A stretch of 64,000 nt of DNA, taken from NCBI RefSeq assembly GCF_036373705.1, contig NC_089850.1:34644233-34708232 (forward strand), read 5' to 3'. This document shows, in pieces, positions 1 through 9,863 of this stretch. Every line of letters begins with the position of its first letter. The stretch's first letter is position 1. Made by a program: the position numbers and the translations under genes. Origin of the DNA: Amia ocellicauda. Its lineage: Eukaryota; Chordata; Actinopteri; Amiiformes; Amiidae. The notes beneath the pieces are model-generated. The model was not told the origin of the DNA, did no database searches, and worked only from the letters and a program-made list of their open reading frames with translations.

Positions 1-338
1 GTGTTAAAAACCATGTCTATGTCTTTGTCTTTTGTTGTAAGTCGCCCTAATAATAATAAAAAAATAAATACAACATGATTCCCAATTAAAAGAAAAATGC
101 TGCTTAACCTCCCTTAACTTTTCTAAAGGAGTTGTTGTTGGAGCTAAAAGATTTATAAACTGGAGAGGAAAAAGTGTGAAGAATTGAACTCTCGATAAAT
201 AAGCAAAAAGCACTTCAACAGAACTGTGGAAATACAATTTAAACCAAACCATCAACATTATATTTAATTAATGCATTGTTTATTTCACAATTGACAGTTA
301 GTTCAATCACAATTAACAGCAATACAAATATACAGCTA
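1..338. other. intronic flank with a SINE-like tail
   Basis: AT-rich DNA, presumably part of a RAB3GAP2 intron. At about 31-60 it carries 'gttgtaagtcgcccta' followed by AAT repeats. This matches the 3' tail seen again at 20896-20963 and resembles the tail shared by many fish SINEs. No gene is visible. Confidence 0.4.
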
Positions 339-545
339 CAGTGAGGGAAAAAATTATTTGATCCCCTGCTGATTTTGTACGTTTGCCCACTGACAAAGAA
401 ATGATCAGTCTATAATTTTAATGGTAGGTGTATTTTAGCAGTGAGAGACAGAATAACAACAAAAAAATCCAGAAAAATGCATTTCAAAAAAGTTATACAT
501 TGATTTGCATGTTAATGAGGGAAATAAGTATTTGACCCCTTCGAC

Positions 546-1559
546 TTAGTACTTGGTGGCAAAACCCTTGCTGGCAATCACAGAGGTCAGACGTTTCTTG
601 TAGTTGGCCACCAGGTTTGCACACATCTCAGGAGGGATTTTGTCCCACTCCTCTTTGCAGATCCTCTCCAAGTCATTAAGGTTTTGAGGCTGATGTTTGG
701 CAACTCGAACCTTCAGCTCCCTCCACAGATTTTCTATGGGATTAAGGTCTGGAGACTGGCTAGGCCACTGCAGGACCTTAATGTGCTTCATCTTCAGCCA
801 CTCCTGTGTTGCCTTGGCTGTGTGTTTTGGGTCATTGTCATGCTGGAATACCCATCCACGACCCATTTTCAATGCCCTGGCTGAGGGAAGAAGGTTCTCA
901 CCCAAGATTTGACGGTACATGGCCCCATCCATCGTCCCTTTGATGCGGTGCAGTTGTCCTGTCCCCTTAGCAGAAAAACACCCCCAAAGCATAATGTTTC
1001 CACCTCCATGTTTGACAGTGGGGATGGTGTTCTTGGGGTCATTCCTCCTCCTCCAAACACGGCGAGTTGAGTTGATGCCAAAGAGCTTGATTTTGGTCTC
1101 ATCTGACCACAACACTTTCACCCAGTTCTCCTCTGAATCATTCAGATGTTCATTGGCAAACTTCAGACGGGCCTGTACATGTGCTTTCTTGAGCAGGGGG
1201 ACCTTGCGGGCGCTGCAGGATTTCAGTCCTTCACGGCGTAGTGTGTTACCAATTGTTTTCTTGGTGACTATGGTCCCAGCTGCCTTGAGATCATTAACAA
1301 GATCCTCCCGTGTAGTTCTGGGCTGATTCCTCACCGTTCTCATGATCATTGAAACTCCGCGAGGTGAGATCTTGCATGGAGCCCCAGACCGAGGGAGACT
1401 GACAGTTATTTTGTGTTTCTTCCATTTGCGAATAATTTCACCAACTGTTGTCACCTTCTCACCAAGCTGCTTGGCGATGGTCTTGTAGCCCATTCCAGCC
1501 TTGTGTAGGTCTACAATCTTGTCCCTGACATCCTTGGACAGCTCTTTGGTCTTGGCCAT
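546..1559 (-). CDS. Tc1-like transposase, intact 337 aa
   Basis: This is a DDE/D transposase that cuts and pastes its own element into TA sites. The N-terminal third is a helix-turn-helix DNA-binding region ([18 protein letters not shown], then a GYKTIAKQL helix). The catalytic residues are visible in order as the D of WSDETK, the D of HDNDPKH and the E of NPIENLW. The frame is open from the ATG at 1559 to the stop beside the right-hand terminal repeat. It lacks three residues in the RRRN-DPKN segment compared with the form I remember, and the 45148 copy lacks the same three, so this is likely a family variant. Whether it is active cannot be told from sequence alone. Confidence 0.93.
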   Translation of the reverse strand: MAKTKELSKDVRDKIVDLHKAGMGYKTIAKQLGEKVTTVGEIIRKWKKHKITVSLPRSGAPCKISPRGVSMIMRTVRNQPRTTREDLVNDLKAAGTIVTKKTIGNTLRREGLKSCSARKVPLLKKAHVQARLKFANEHLNDSEENWVKVLWSDETKIKLFGINSTRRVWRRRNDPKNTIPTVKHGGGNIMLWGCFSAKGTGQLHRIKGTMDGAMYRQILGENLLPSARALKMGRGWVFQHDNDPKHTAKATQEWLKMKHIKVLQWPSQSPDLNPIENLWRELKVRVAKHQPQNLNDLERICKEEWDKIPPEMCANLVANYKKRLTSVIASKGFATKY

Positions 1560-1601
1560 GGTGGAGAGTTTGGAATCTGATTGTTTGATTGCTTCTGTGG
1601 A

Positions 1602-1699
1602 CAGGTGTCTTTTATACAGGTAACGAGCTGAGATTAGGAGCAGTCCCTTTAAGAGAGTGCTCCTAATCTCAGCTCGTTACCTGTATAAAAGACACCTGG
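1602..1699. repeat. Internal hairpin in the Tc1 leader
   Basis: Two roughly 40-base arms beginning 'caggtgtcttttatacagg' are near-perfect reverse complements around a 15-base loop. The hairpin lies between the terminal repeat and the transposase start. One arm is also present in the 45.0 kb copy. It would fold in the transposase 5' leader RNA. Confidence 0.8.
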
Positions 1700-2429
1700 G
1701 AGCCAGAAATCTTGCTGATTGATAAGGGATCAAATACTTATTTCCCTCATTAACATGCAAATCAATTTATAACTTTTTTGAAATGCGTTTTTCTGGATTT
1801 TTGTGCCATTATTCTGTCTCTCACTGTTAAAATACACCTACCATTAAAATTATAGACTGATCATTTCTTTGTCAGTGGGCAAACATACAAAATCAGCAGG
1901 GGATCAAATACTTTTTTCCCTCACTGTATATATGTGTGTGTGTGTTGTGTGTATATATAGTTAAAGTGAGAAATAAATGAATAAAAACGTGATGTTTTTT
2001 TTTTAATTAATATATGTTATATACATTTATTGAAAACAAGAAAGATGCATAATCCAGCGTTTGTTAGACACCGGTTTTTGTTTACATGATTATGCAAATC
2101 AACCCGGCGAGTATTTGAGACCTGGCAAGTATTGGAAGTTTTATGGTGTATATATATATTTATTTAACCCTCATCAACTACTATCATTGCACTGGTACTG
2201 TATGTATTGTACTGGCATCAAAATTATTTAACAATTCAAACAGCTTGAATACATAATATTTGAATTAGTATTTGAACTAGTCACAATTTTATAATTTGTT
2301 TGGTATACTTGCCATGAAAATGGGTCTTCCATTTTCTAAAGATTGGTGTTACATGTGCTCAGCTGAGAGCAGCAGGAACCATGAGTACACTGCGCTCTGT
2401 TGTGGTTAACCTCCCTTCCTCTCCCTCAG

Positions 2430-2642
2430 GGCTGTTGCGCTCCGTGTGTCTGCGGTTCCCCTTCTCTCTGAGTGCTGACCTGCTGTCGGCGCAGTGCTGC
2501 TGGGAGTACGTGGTGCAGTGGAACAGAGACCCCGAGGCAAGGCCTACGCCCCACATACGCACACACACACACGCACAAGCACACAGACACGCATACGCAG
2601 ACACACACACAAACACAGACACGCATACGCAAACACACACAC

Positions 2643-2679
<37 letters not shown>

Positions 2680-3374
2680 CGCATACGCAGACACACACAC
2701 AAACACAGACACAGACACGCAGACACACACACACAAACACAGACACGCATATGCAGACGCAGACACACACACGCATACGCAGACACGCACGCACACAAAC
2801 ACAGACACGCATACACAGACACACACACGCACACAAACAGACACGCATACGCAGACACATGCACGCACACAAACATACACGCATGCACACAAACAGACAC
2901 GCATACGCAGACACACGCACACAAACACACACGCATACACAGACACGCATACGCAGACACACACACACAAACACAGACACAGACACACATACGCACACAA
3001 ACACAGACACGCATATGCAGACGCAGACACACACACGCATACACAGACACGCACACAAACAGACACGCATACGGAGACACGCACGCACACAAACAGACAC
3101 GCATACGGAGACACGCACGCACACAAACATACACGCATACACAGACACACACGCATGCACACAAACAGATACGCATACGCAGACACACGCACACAAACAG
3201 ACACGCATACACAGACACACACATGCACACAAACACAGACACGCATATGCAGACACGCACACAGACACGCATACGCAGACACACACACACACAAACACAG
3301 ACACGCATACACAGACACACACAAACACAGACACAGACAGACATGCACACACAGACGCTCGCACAAACACACAT

Positions 3375-3416
<42 letters not shown>

Positions 3417-3767
3417 CCACCACTCCATTCCCATTCCAGCTGCTGTACTGCGTTGACAAGTTGCAGAAAAGGATACAGTGATGGCAATGATACACTGAAA
3501 CTTAATATTTACCCCCTTCCCCCTTCCTCTCCCATCCTGTCTCCCTCTTTCCCTCCCTCTCTTCTATCTTTTCACCTCTCCCTCCATGTCCTTATCCGTC
3601 CTTGTCTCTGTCTCTCTGCAGGAGGGCCGGTTCCTGTCCTGGTCAGTGGAGCACCTTCGAATGATCTCTAACCCTCACACCCAGCACGGTGAGAGAGAGA
3701 GACCCACACACTGACTGACCGACACTCTGACTGACTGACTTACTGACTTACTGATACACTGACCCCC

Positions 3768-3817
<50 letters not shown>

Positions 3818-5918
3818 GCATTGCGGTGATGATGTGGAGCACTTTCATCGTGAAGCGCTTCTCTGCAGCAGCCTTCCTCATGGAGAAGGTCAGAGGCCGA
3901 GAGAGGGATGAAGGGAGGGGGGGAGTGAGGGAATAGATGTTTTGGTTTCTAGCCTGTCATCTCTGTGACGAGTGACCTCTGACCTCTCTCTCCTGCAGGT
4001 GGGCAAAGCACCAAAGGACCGACTATGCAGGCGGGTGAGTCACTTTGTGTGTCATTAGGTGTGTGTGCGTCTCTGTGTGAAGGTCTGACAGTCTGTCCTC
4101 GTCTACCCCTATCTGTCTGTGCCCCTGCATGTTAGTGACAGTCTGTCTCTCTCTGCAGGATGTGGGGATGGGAGACGGGCCGTTGACGTCGTTCCTGGGC
4201 TCCTGCACCCAGGTGCTGCAGATCCTGATGGAGGTAACGCCATAGCCTTGTCATGACACCAAACACATACTGAAACTACATCTCAATCTGAAACTCTCCT
4301 CCCTTTCCTTCCTCTTTCCTTCTCCATCTACCTCATCCCTGCTTCTGTCATATTCAAATTCCAAAGGGGCTTTATTGGCATGACGCATTTACACAAGTGT
4401 TGCCAAAGCGCTTACAGATACAGTAACGAGAATAGAATAAATACAGTAACAAAATAAGTTAAATTGCTGTACAAAGCTTGGTGGATGTTATGAGTGTACG
4501 GTTGTGTTATTTTACATGTTCATCTCCTTCTCCCCTCGCATCCCGCCCCCCCACCAGGCAGATGCGGGCCGCGACGAAGTGCCCCCCCCAGCGCTGAGTG
4601 TGGAGGAGGTGTGGGGGGGTGTGGAGGGCCCGAGCTCAATGCTGGAGCTGGCCCTGGAGCAGCGCTCGGTCCACTACCCCCTGGTCCAGCACCACGCCCT
4701 GCTGGCCGCACTGCTGTTCGCTGCCATGACCTTCAACATCCGCCCTGCGCGGCCCCTCGGGCTGTTCGACAGCAAGGTCAGAGCGGAGGAGAGGGAAGGG
4801 AAGGAAGAGAAGGGAGGACGAAAAGGAGAGAGGGAGGGGAGGGTCTTTACATCTGTGTGAAAAGAGTTTAATATTTTGCCCTGCACTGTCCATCATTTCC
4901 TGTCATTCTCTGTCACCAGGGCAAGAATGCCTTCTTTAAAGACCTGACGTCCATCCAGCTGCTGCCCAGCGGAGACACCGACCCCGGACTGGTGTGTCTG
5001 AGGCAGGAGGTGAGAGCCCCTCCCACACCGACGCACTGACCCTCTGACGCACTGACCCTCTGACGCACTGATTGACGCACTGATTCTCTCTCTCTCTGCC
5101 CCAGTTCCTGCTGAAGGTGATGAGTGGCTGGGTGCAGTCTCTGGTGGAGGTGGGAGAGGAGTATCCCCCCCCCAGTCCCCCTGGTGGGGAGCAGTGGTCC
5201 GCGCTAGTGCTAGAGCTGGCCCCCCCGCTGCAGGTGAACTCTGACCTCCTGAGGAGACACCTGGTGTGTGAGCTGTACAGCCAGGGCCTGGACCGCCGTG
5301 CAGAGGAGGTACTGCCCTCCCTGAAGACTCGCACCCTGAACACTGCTCCCCAAACCTCAACACTGAACCCACAGCTGCAGCATTCACACTGTACCCTTCT
5401 AATACTGCACTGCGATACACTAACATCACTCTTCTTCTCTCCCTGCCCCTCCCTTCCTTTCCTCACCTCCGCTCTGTCACCCCTGCCCTCAGGTGATGTT
5501 GGAGGTGGAGGACCGGGAGGTTCTGGGCTCTCAGTTGCTGGTTCTGACAGGTCAGCGCCTATCCTACTCCCTGCTGCACACGCAGACCCGCGCCGGCATG
5601 GAGCTGCTGGCCAGACTGCCCCCTGTGCTGTGCACCTGGCTCAAAGCCATGGTAATGCCCCCTGTGTACACTGCCCTACATTGTTTGGGTTTCATTTATT
5701 CTGGTGATGTCATTGTTACCTCATCCCTCTCCACTGCTCCTCCTCTCCTCTCTCCCTCCTCTCAGGACCCCGTGGAGCTGCGCTGCCCCTCGGTGCCGCT
5801 GTCTCTCACCAGCCGCCTGGTCACCCGGCTGATCGAGATGCTGCCCGAGAGTCACGGCCAGTACAGCCTGGCCCTCCACCTGATGGAGGCTGTGGAGGCC
5901 CTGGACACCGAGCCCTGA
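2430..5918 (+). CDS. RAB3GAP2: RAB3GAP2, C-terminal ten exons (partial)
   Basis: This is the non-catalytic subunit of the Rab3 GTPase-activating complex, which with RAB3GAP1 acts on Rab3 in exocytosis and as an exchange factor for Rab18 at the ER. Exons are 2430-2536, 3622-3688, 3818-3888, 3999-4034, 4159-4233, 4558-4776, 4920-5009, 5105-5308, 5493-5651 and 5766-5918, all in phase, giving 392 residues to the stop. Recognisable stretches are [53 protein letters not shown] and [17 protein letters not shown]. The first intron inside the window uses a GC donor (GAG|GCAAGG). The earlier exons lie to the left of the window. IARS2 follows on the opposite strand, as in human 1q41, with one extra gene between them. 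Confidence 0.95.
2560..3415. repeat. AC-rich microsatellite/minisatellite in RAB3GAP2 intron
   Basis: About 850 bp of (AC)n is interrupted by recurring 'acgcatacgcagacac' and 'acacaaacacagac' blocks, ending in pure (AC)n. The long open frames on both strands (Cys-Val or His-Thr runs) are by-products of the repeat. It fills most of the intron between 2537 and 3621. Confidence 0.95.
4349..4480. repeat. Interspersed repeat fragment in RAB3GAP2 intron
   Basis: The segment begins 'attcaaattccaaaggggc' and includes 'tttattggcatgac'. I recognise this as a repeat common in fish genomes. It is a short fragment whose family I cannot name. Confidence 0.4.
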
Positions 5919-6105
5919 GAGATGGAGGGCATAGGAATGAGAAGAAGAAGAAGAAGAAGAAGAAGAAGAAGAGAGGAGTAGAGTGTGACAGTGATGGGAA
6001 GCTGAGGAGAGAGAGAGCTGGGGAGACAATTATTGACAGCAGTCCTACATTATATACTCCTGTACCCTGAGGCCAACAGTCTGTGTGCGTTACCAACCCC
6101 TGTTC

Positions 6106-6903
6106 AGCACACACTCTCAACAGTATACTGTCCCACACACTGTACACAGCACACACTCTCAACAGTATACTGTCCCACACACTGTGTACAGCACACACTC
6201 TCAACAGTATACTGTCCCACACACTGTGTACAGCACACACTCTCAACAGTATACTGTCCCACACACTGTGTACAGCACACACTCTCAACAGTATACTGTC
6301 CCACACACTGTACACAGCACACACTCTCAACAGTATACTGTCCCACACACTGTGTACAGCACACACTCTCAACAGTATACTGTCCCACACACTGTACACA
6401 GCACACACTCTCAACAGTATACTGTCCCACACACTGTGTACAGCACACACTCTCAACAGTATACTGTCCCACACACTGTACACAGCACACACTCTCAACA
6501 GTATACTGTCCCACACACTGTACACAGCACACACTCTCAACAGTATACTGTCCCACACACTGTACACAGCACACACTCTCAACAGTATACTGTCCCACAC
6601 ACTGTACACAGCACACACTCTCAACAGTATACTGTCCCACACACTGTGTACAGCACACACTCTCAACAGTATACTGTCCCACACACTGTACACAGCACAC
6701 ACTCTCAACAGTATACTGTCCCACACACTGTACACAGCACACACTCTCAACAGTATACTGTCCCACACACTGTACACAGCACACACTCTCAACAGTATAC
6801 TGTCCCACACACTGTGTACAGCACACACTCTCAACAGTATACTGTCCCACACACTGTGTACAGCACACACTCTCAACAGTATACTGTCCCACACACTGTG
6901 TAC
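6106..6903. repeat. 42-bp minisatellite, 19 copies, in the RAB3GAP2 3'UTR
   Basis: The unit starts agcacacactctcaacagta and is 42 bases long. Nineteen copies are almost identical. They come in two forms that differ only near the unit end ('ctgtacac' or 'ctgtgtac'): ten of the first and nine of the second. Because 42 is divisible by three, several frames stay open along the array. None looks like a real protein. Confidence 0.95.
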
Positions 6904-7177
6904 AGCACACAGCCAGTCCCCTCACCCCCTATATCAATTCTGTAACAAACACTCAGCGGTACTTTTATTAGTTCATCTGCTGAACAGAGATTGGTCTGTG
7001 GTCCCCGCGGTGCAGACTCATCCCCTGCGTCTCTCTCCTCTCTCCTGCCAGCCCAGCCTGATGTATTATAGAGCTGTCGCTGGTCCGTGTGGGGTCTCTG
7101 TGTGCTGCCCCGGTGTGTGTGTGACCCGCAGAGAGCCTGCAGCGCGTCCTGCTCTGCCCGGGCCGAGAGACGCCGCT

Positions 7178-7183
7178 AATAAA
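7178..7183 (+). terminator. poly(A) signal, RAB3GAP2
   Basis: AATAAA is followed by a GT-rich stretch ('actgtgtt'). It is the first canonical signal after the stop codon. Confidence 0.7.
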
Positions 7184-7323
7184 CTGTGTTAACACACGGA
7201 GCAGAGTCCCGGTTTCTCATTTGCAGTGAAGAGAAAGCTGGCTTCTTGTTCCTTTGATTTGTTCAGCGATGGTGGGGATATTCTTTACAGGTTTCCTGGA
7301 ATATTCCTTCCGAACCTCTAACA

Positions 7324-7613
7324 CAGGGGTTCCCAAAGTGCGGCCCAGGGGCCAAATGCCTCGAGGATGGTTGGTGTGGCCCCCCACAGGCAACCTTCAA
7401 CCACCACTTTTCTAAAGCTTTTCTAGGTTTACACTGTATGACAATTTTCTGTAACAAATTGCACATGTAATTTGGGGAAAAATAATACAACAACAATTAA
7501 AGTTAATGTTCCCTAACAGAAATGTATAGGAAATAAAAAATTCTACTGCGGCCCCCCCATCCCATGCAACCTCGTGAAATTGGCCCTCCATCACCAGACA
7601 TTGGCAACCCCTG
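7324..7613. mobile_element. Non-autonomous hAT element, 290 bp
   Basis: The ends are CAGGGGTTCCCAA and TTGGCAACCCCTG, inverted with 12 of 13 matching. Flanking octamers are CTCTAACA (7316-7323) and CTCTAACG (7614-7621), a typical 8-bp hAT target duplication with one change. There is no coding capacity. Confidence 0.85.
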
Positions 7614-7621
7614 CTCTAACG

Positions 7622-9776
7622 GGAACCAAAAACCAAATTATACAGGCAAATATCAGTGTGATCCCAGCCGAACACTAAGACTAGAACAAATAAAAACAGT
7701 GCCATCTAAATGGCAGGGCACACAGAGCAGCACAGTCTGATCCAGTCTTTCCATTGCAGTCCAGGAGAGTCTCAGTGGCAAAATAACTAGAGTTCGATTT
7801 GAAATGGGTCTGAAAAAGGGAATTAGAATTAGAGTGAAACTGACCCCAACCCTGCCGATAAGCACGGCTCTATATGATACAAATAATACTGATGTTTCAA
7901 CAGCCACATCCTTCAGCTTTTCAGGGAAACTGCAAAGACATGTCAGCACACAGCAAAACTCTGTTGACTTCATCCAGAGTTGTGACCGGGTGTGTAACAC
8001 TGACAAAAAGTCTCCTTGCACAATCCACGTTGCAAGATACAGTAACCCAATAAACAATGTTATATTTCAGGAGAAATGCGCTCAGTTTACAGTTTTAGGA
8101 AGTTTGCAATTATGGAGTATTCATCACAAATGAAGAAACAGTAGACAAGTATTTCTCGATGTAGTTTACACAACTACACTTAGGAATATGAGCAGAGTTA
8201 GTGGGGAGAACAGGTGCATCTCCGCTGACCCCCATAGCCGAGCAGAAATAAGATGCTAACTGCAGCCCCGATGTCAATGCTGTTATAAGAAAGGATTACA
8301 GCTTTCAATCAGCAATCAAATGGAGAAAAGCTGCAGCCCTGATTCGGCATATCACGACTGAGCTGGAGAGAAGGTGGGTTCTATAGTAAACGGGAAGCAT
8401 GCAGATTTCTGATGGGTGAGATATGTAGGGAACTGATATTTGCTGATTTGTAGTTCTCTGTCTCTCTCTACACTTTAAAAATAAAGATTAAACAACCTAA
8501 CACTTCGTGATGCCAGGCACAAGAGGTTACATGTACGATGAGTGACCCTTGACCAGCAAAGCAGCCAACAGAGGTCGACAGAAGTGCAAATTACCTTGTT
8601 CACCTGAACCTACTGGGAAATACGAGCATCCCCTCTCCTCAGCAGAGCGTCAGAGAGGCCAGGAGGGTCTTCAGAACAAACACGTTTCTCTCACTGTACA
8701 GAAAAACATCTCATTGAGTGGCAGCATCTCATTTAAGGACCACCACACTGAGATACACTTGATTATTATATAGATCCCAGTGTGCATGTCAAATGATCAC
8801 AGCTGTCCACTGCACCATTCACATTAGAGACTGGCTTTGCACTTACGTATTCTCACTGCTTCGCCAGACAATGAGAGCCAACATGTTTCAGCCACACCAG
8901 GTACTTCATATATTTGCAGACTCACAAGGGTCAGAATGACAGGATCGCTGTGGACATGAACGTGTTGCTCATGCCTCCGTTCTACTATACAATAGACATC
9001 TGTACTCAGTGGACACTAGACTATAAAAACAGTGTGGATCTTGCACCTACATTGTAAGTGCTCTGGTTTCTTAGCATTTGCATTAATTCAGCAAATGTAT
9101 TCTATGTCTGAACTACTGCTATTCAATACTACTCCAGTCTCTTTACAAACCCCATTCAACGCTGCTCTGATGGCAGTTGCACACAGAACTGGGGCTCCTG
9201 ACAGTAGAAGCAGTCGAATCAGTGAGCCCAGACTGTCCAGCAGGGCTGCTCTCTGTATGATAGCTAATGAAGATCTTGTTAATGTTAGCCTTCACTATCC
9301 CTGGGCCAGTCTTTTAGTTTAGCCCTAAAATAACCAATTTCAGAATGGGAAGTGGGTCCCAGAGAGCGCCAGTCCAGCAGGTTTGATATCTTGTGCCCAA
9401 ACTGCTGTATAAAGAGTCGGGAGCACTGATTTTTCCTCAGGGGGGTGTTTTGGTACATTCACTCATTCTGAGAACAGCGGGAACTAACAGCAGCCCACCG
9501 AGCGCCAGTGTGGAAGACCAGCCCAGGACTGTCAAACAAGGGGCCGTTTCACACAGGCTTCAAATCAAACGACAGCTCTGGAAAGTGTCCATACCAATAT
9601 CAGTTCTTTAAAGCTGGTGATTAATATACACATTTTGTAAGCAGAAAGTGATATCAAAACTGGAAAGTCTGACATGAGTCACAACATAAGCACATTTGGC
9701 AACAAGGTTGTGTAATGTTGAAATTCTCAGAAGCGGCACTTGCATTAAAAGGTTCGGTCACACCTACTGACTCTGC
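7622..9776. other. Intergenic DNA, no gene recognised
   Basis: This 2.1 kb lies between RAB3GAP2 and the TenA-like gene. There are no splice-bounded exons, no repeats I recognise, and only short frames that do not resemble proteins. It should hold the distal promoter of the gene that follows. Confidence 0.5.
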
Positions 9777-9784
9777 TATATAAA
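9777..9784 (+). promoter_or_regulatory. TATA box of the TenA-like gene
   Basis: TATATAAA lies 80 bases upstream of the ATG. Transcription would start near 9808, giving a short leader of about 55 bases. A strong TATA box suggests tissue-restricted or inducible expression rather than housekeeping use (inference). Confidence 0.7.
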
Positions 9785-9863
9785 TCCTGCAAGGCGTCCC
9801 AACCGCACACAGCCAACGAAGCATCATTCAACGAGCACTGGACACCACAGCGGCCCTGCCAAG

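Larger units (their letters stand above)
339..1926 (-). mobile_element. Complete Tc1/mariner element, family A
   Basis: The 1588-bp element is flanked by TA at 337-338 and 1927-1928. Its ends are inverted copies starting CAGTGAGGGAAAAA, and the terminal inverted repeats run about 200 bp and include the 'catttctttgtcagtgggc' stretch. The transposase reads on the minus strand. It lies in the RAB3GAP2 intron upstream of the first exon visible here, opposite to the host gene. A second, damaged member is at 44989-46367 and a lone terminal repeat at 30518-30710. Confidence 0.95.
5919..7200 (+). other. RAB3GAP2 3'UTR
   Basis: This runs from the stop codon to just past the AATAAA at 7178. It holds an AAG run at about 5942-5972, the 42-bp minisatellite at 6106-6903 and about 270 bp of unique sequence. 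The extent is inferred from the first good poly(A) signal. Confidence 0.65.

Noticed and set aside
2359-3671. Five long open frames of 300-400 codons on both strands
   Set aside because: They are translations of the AC microsatellite (His-Thr or Cys-Val runs). Only the RAB3GAP2 exon at 2430-2536 inside is real.
6106-6903. CRISPR-like regular array
   Set aside because: The units are contiguous with no distinct spacers, in a vertebrate 3'UTR. It is a minisatellite.
6033-7192. Long repeat proteins with a 14-residue period on both strands
   Set aside because: They come from the 42-bp minisatellite, whose length is divisible by three. There is no start context or composition of a gene, and the array lies in a 3'UTR.
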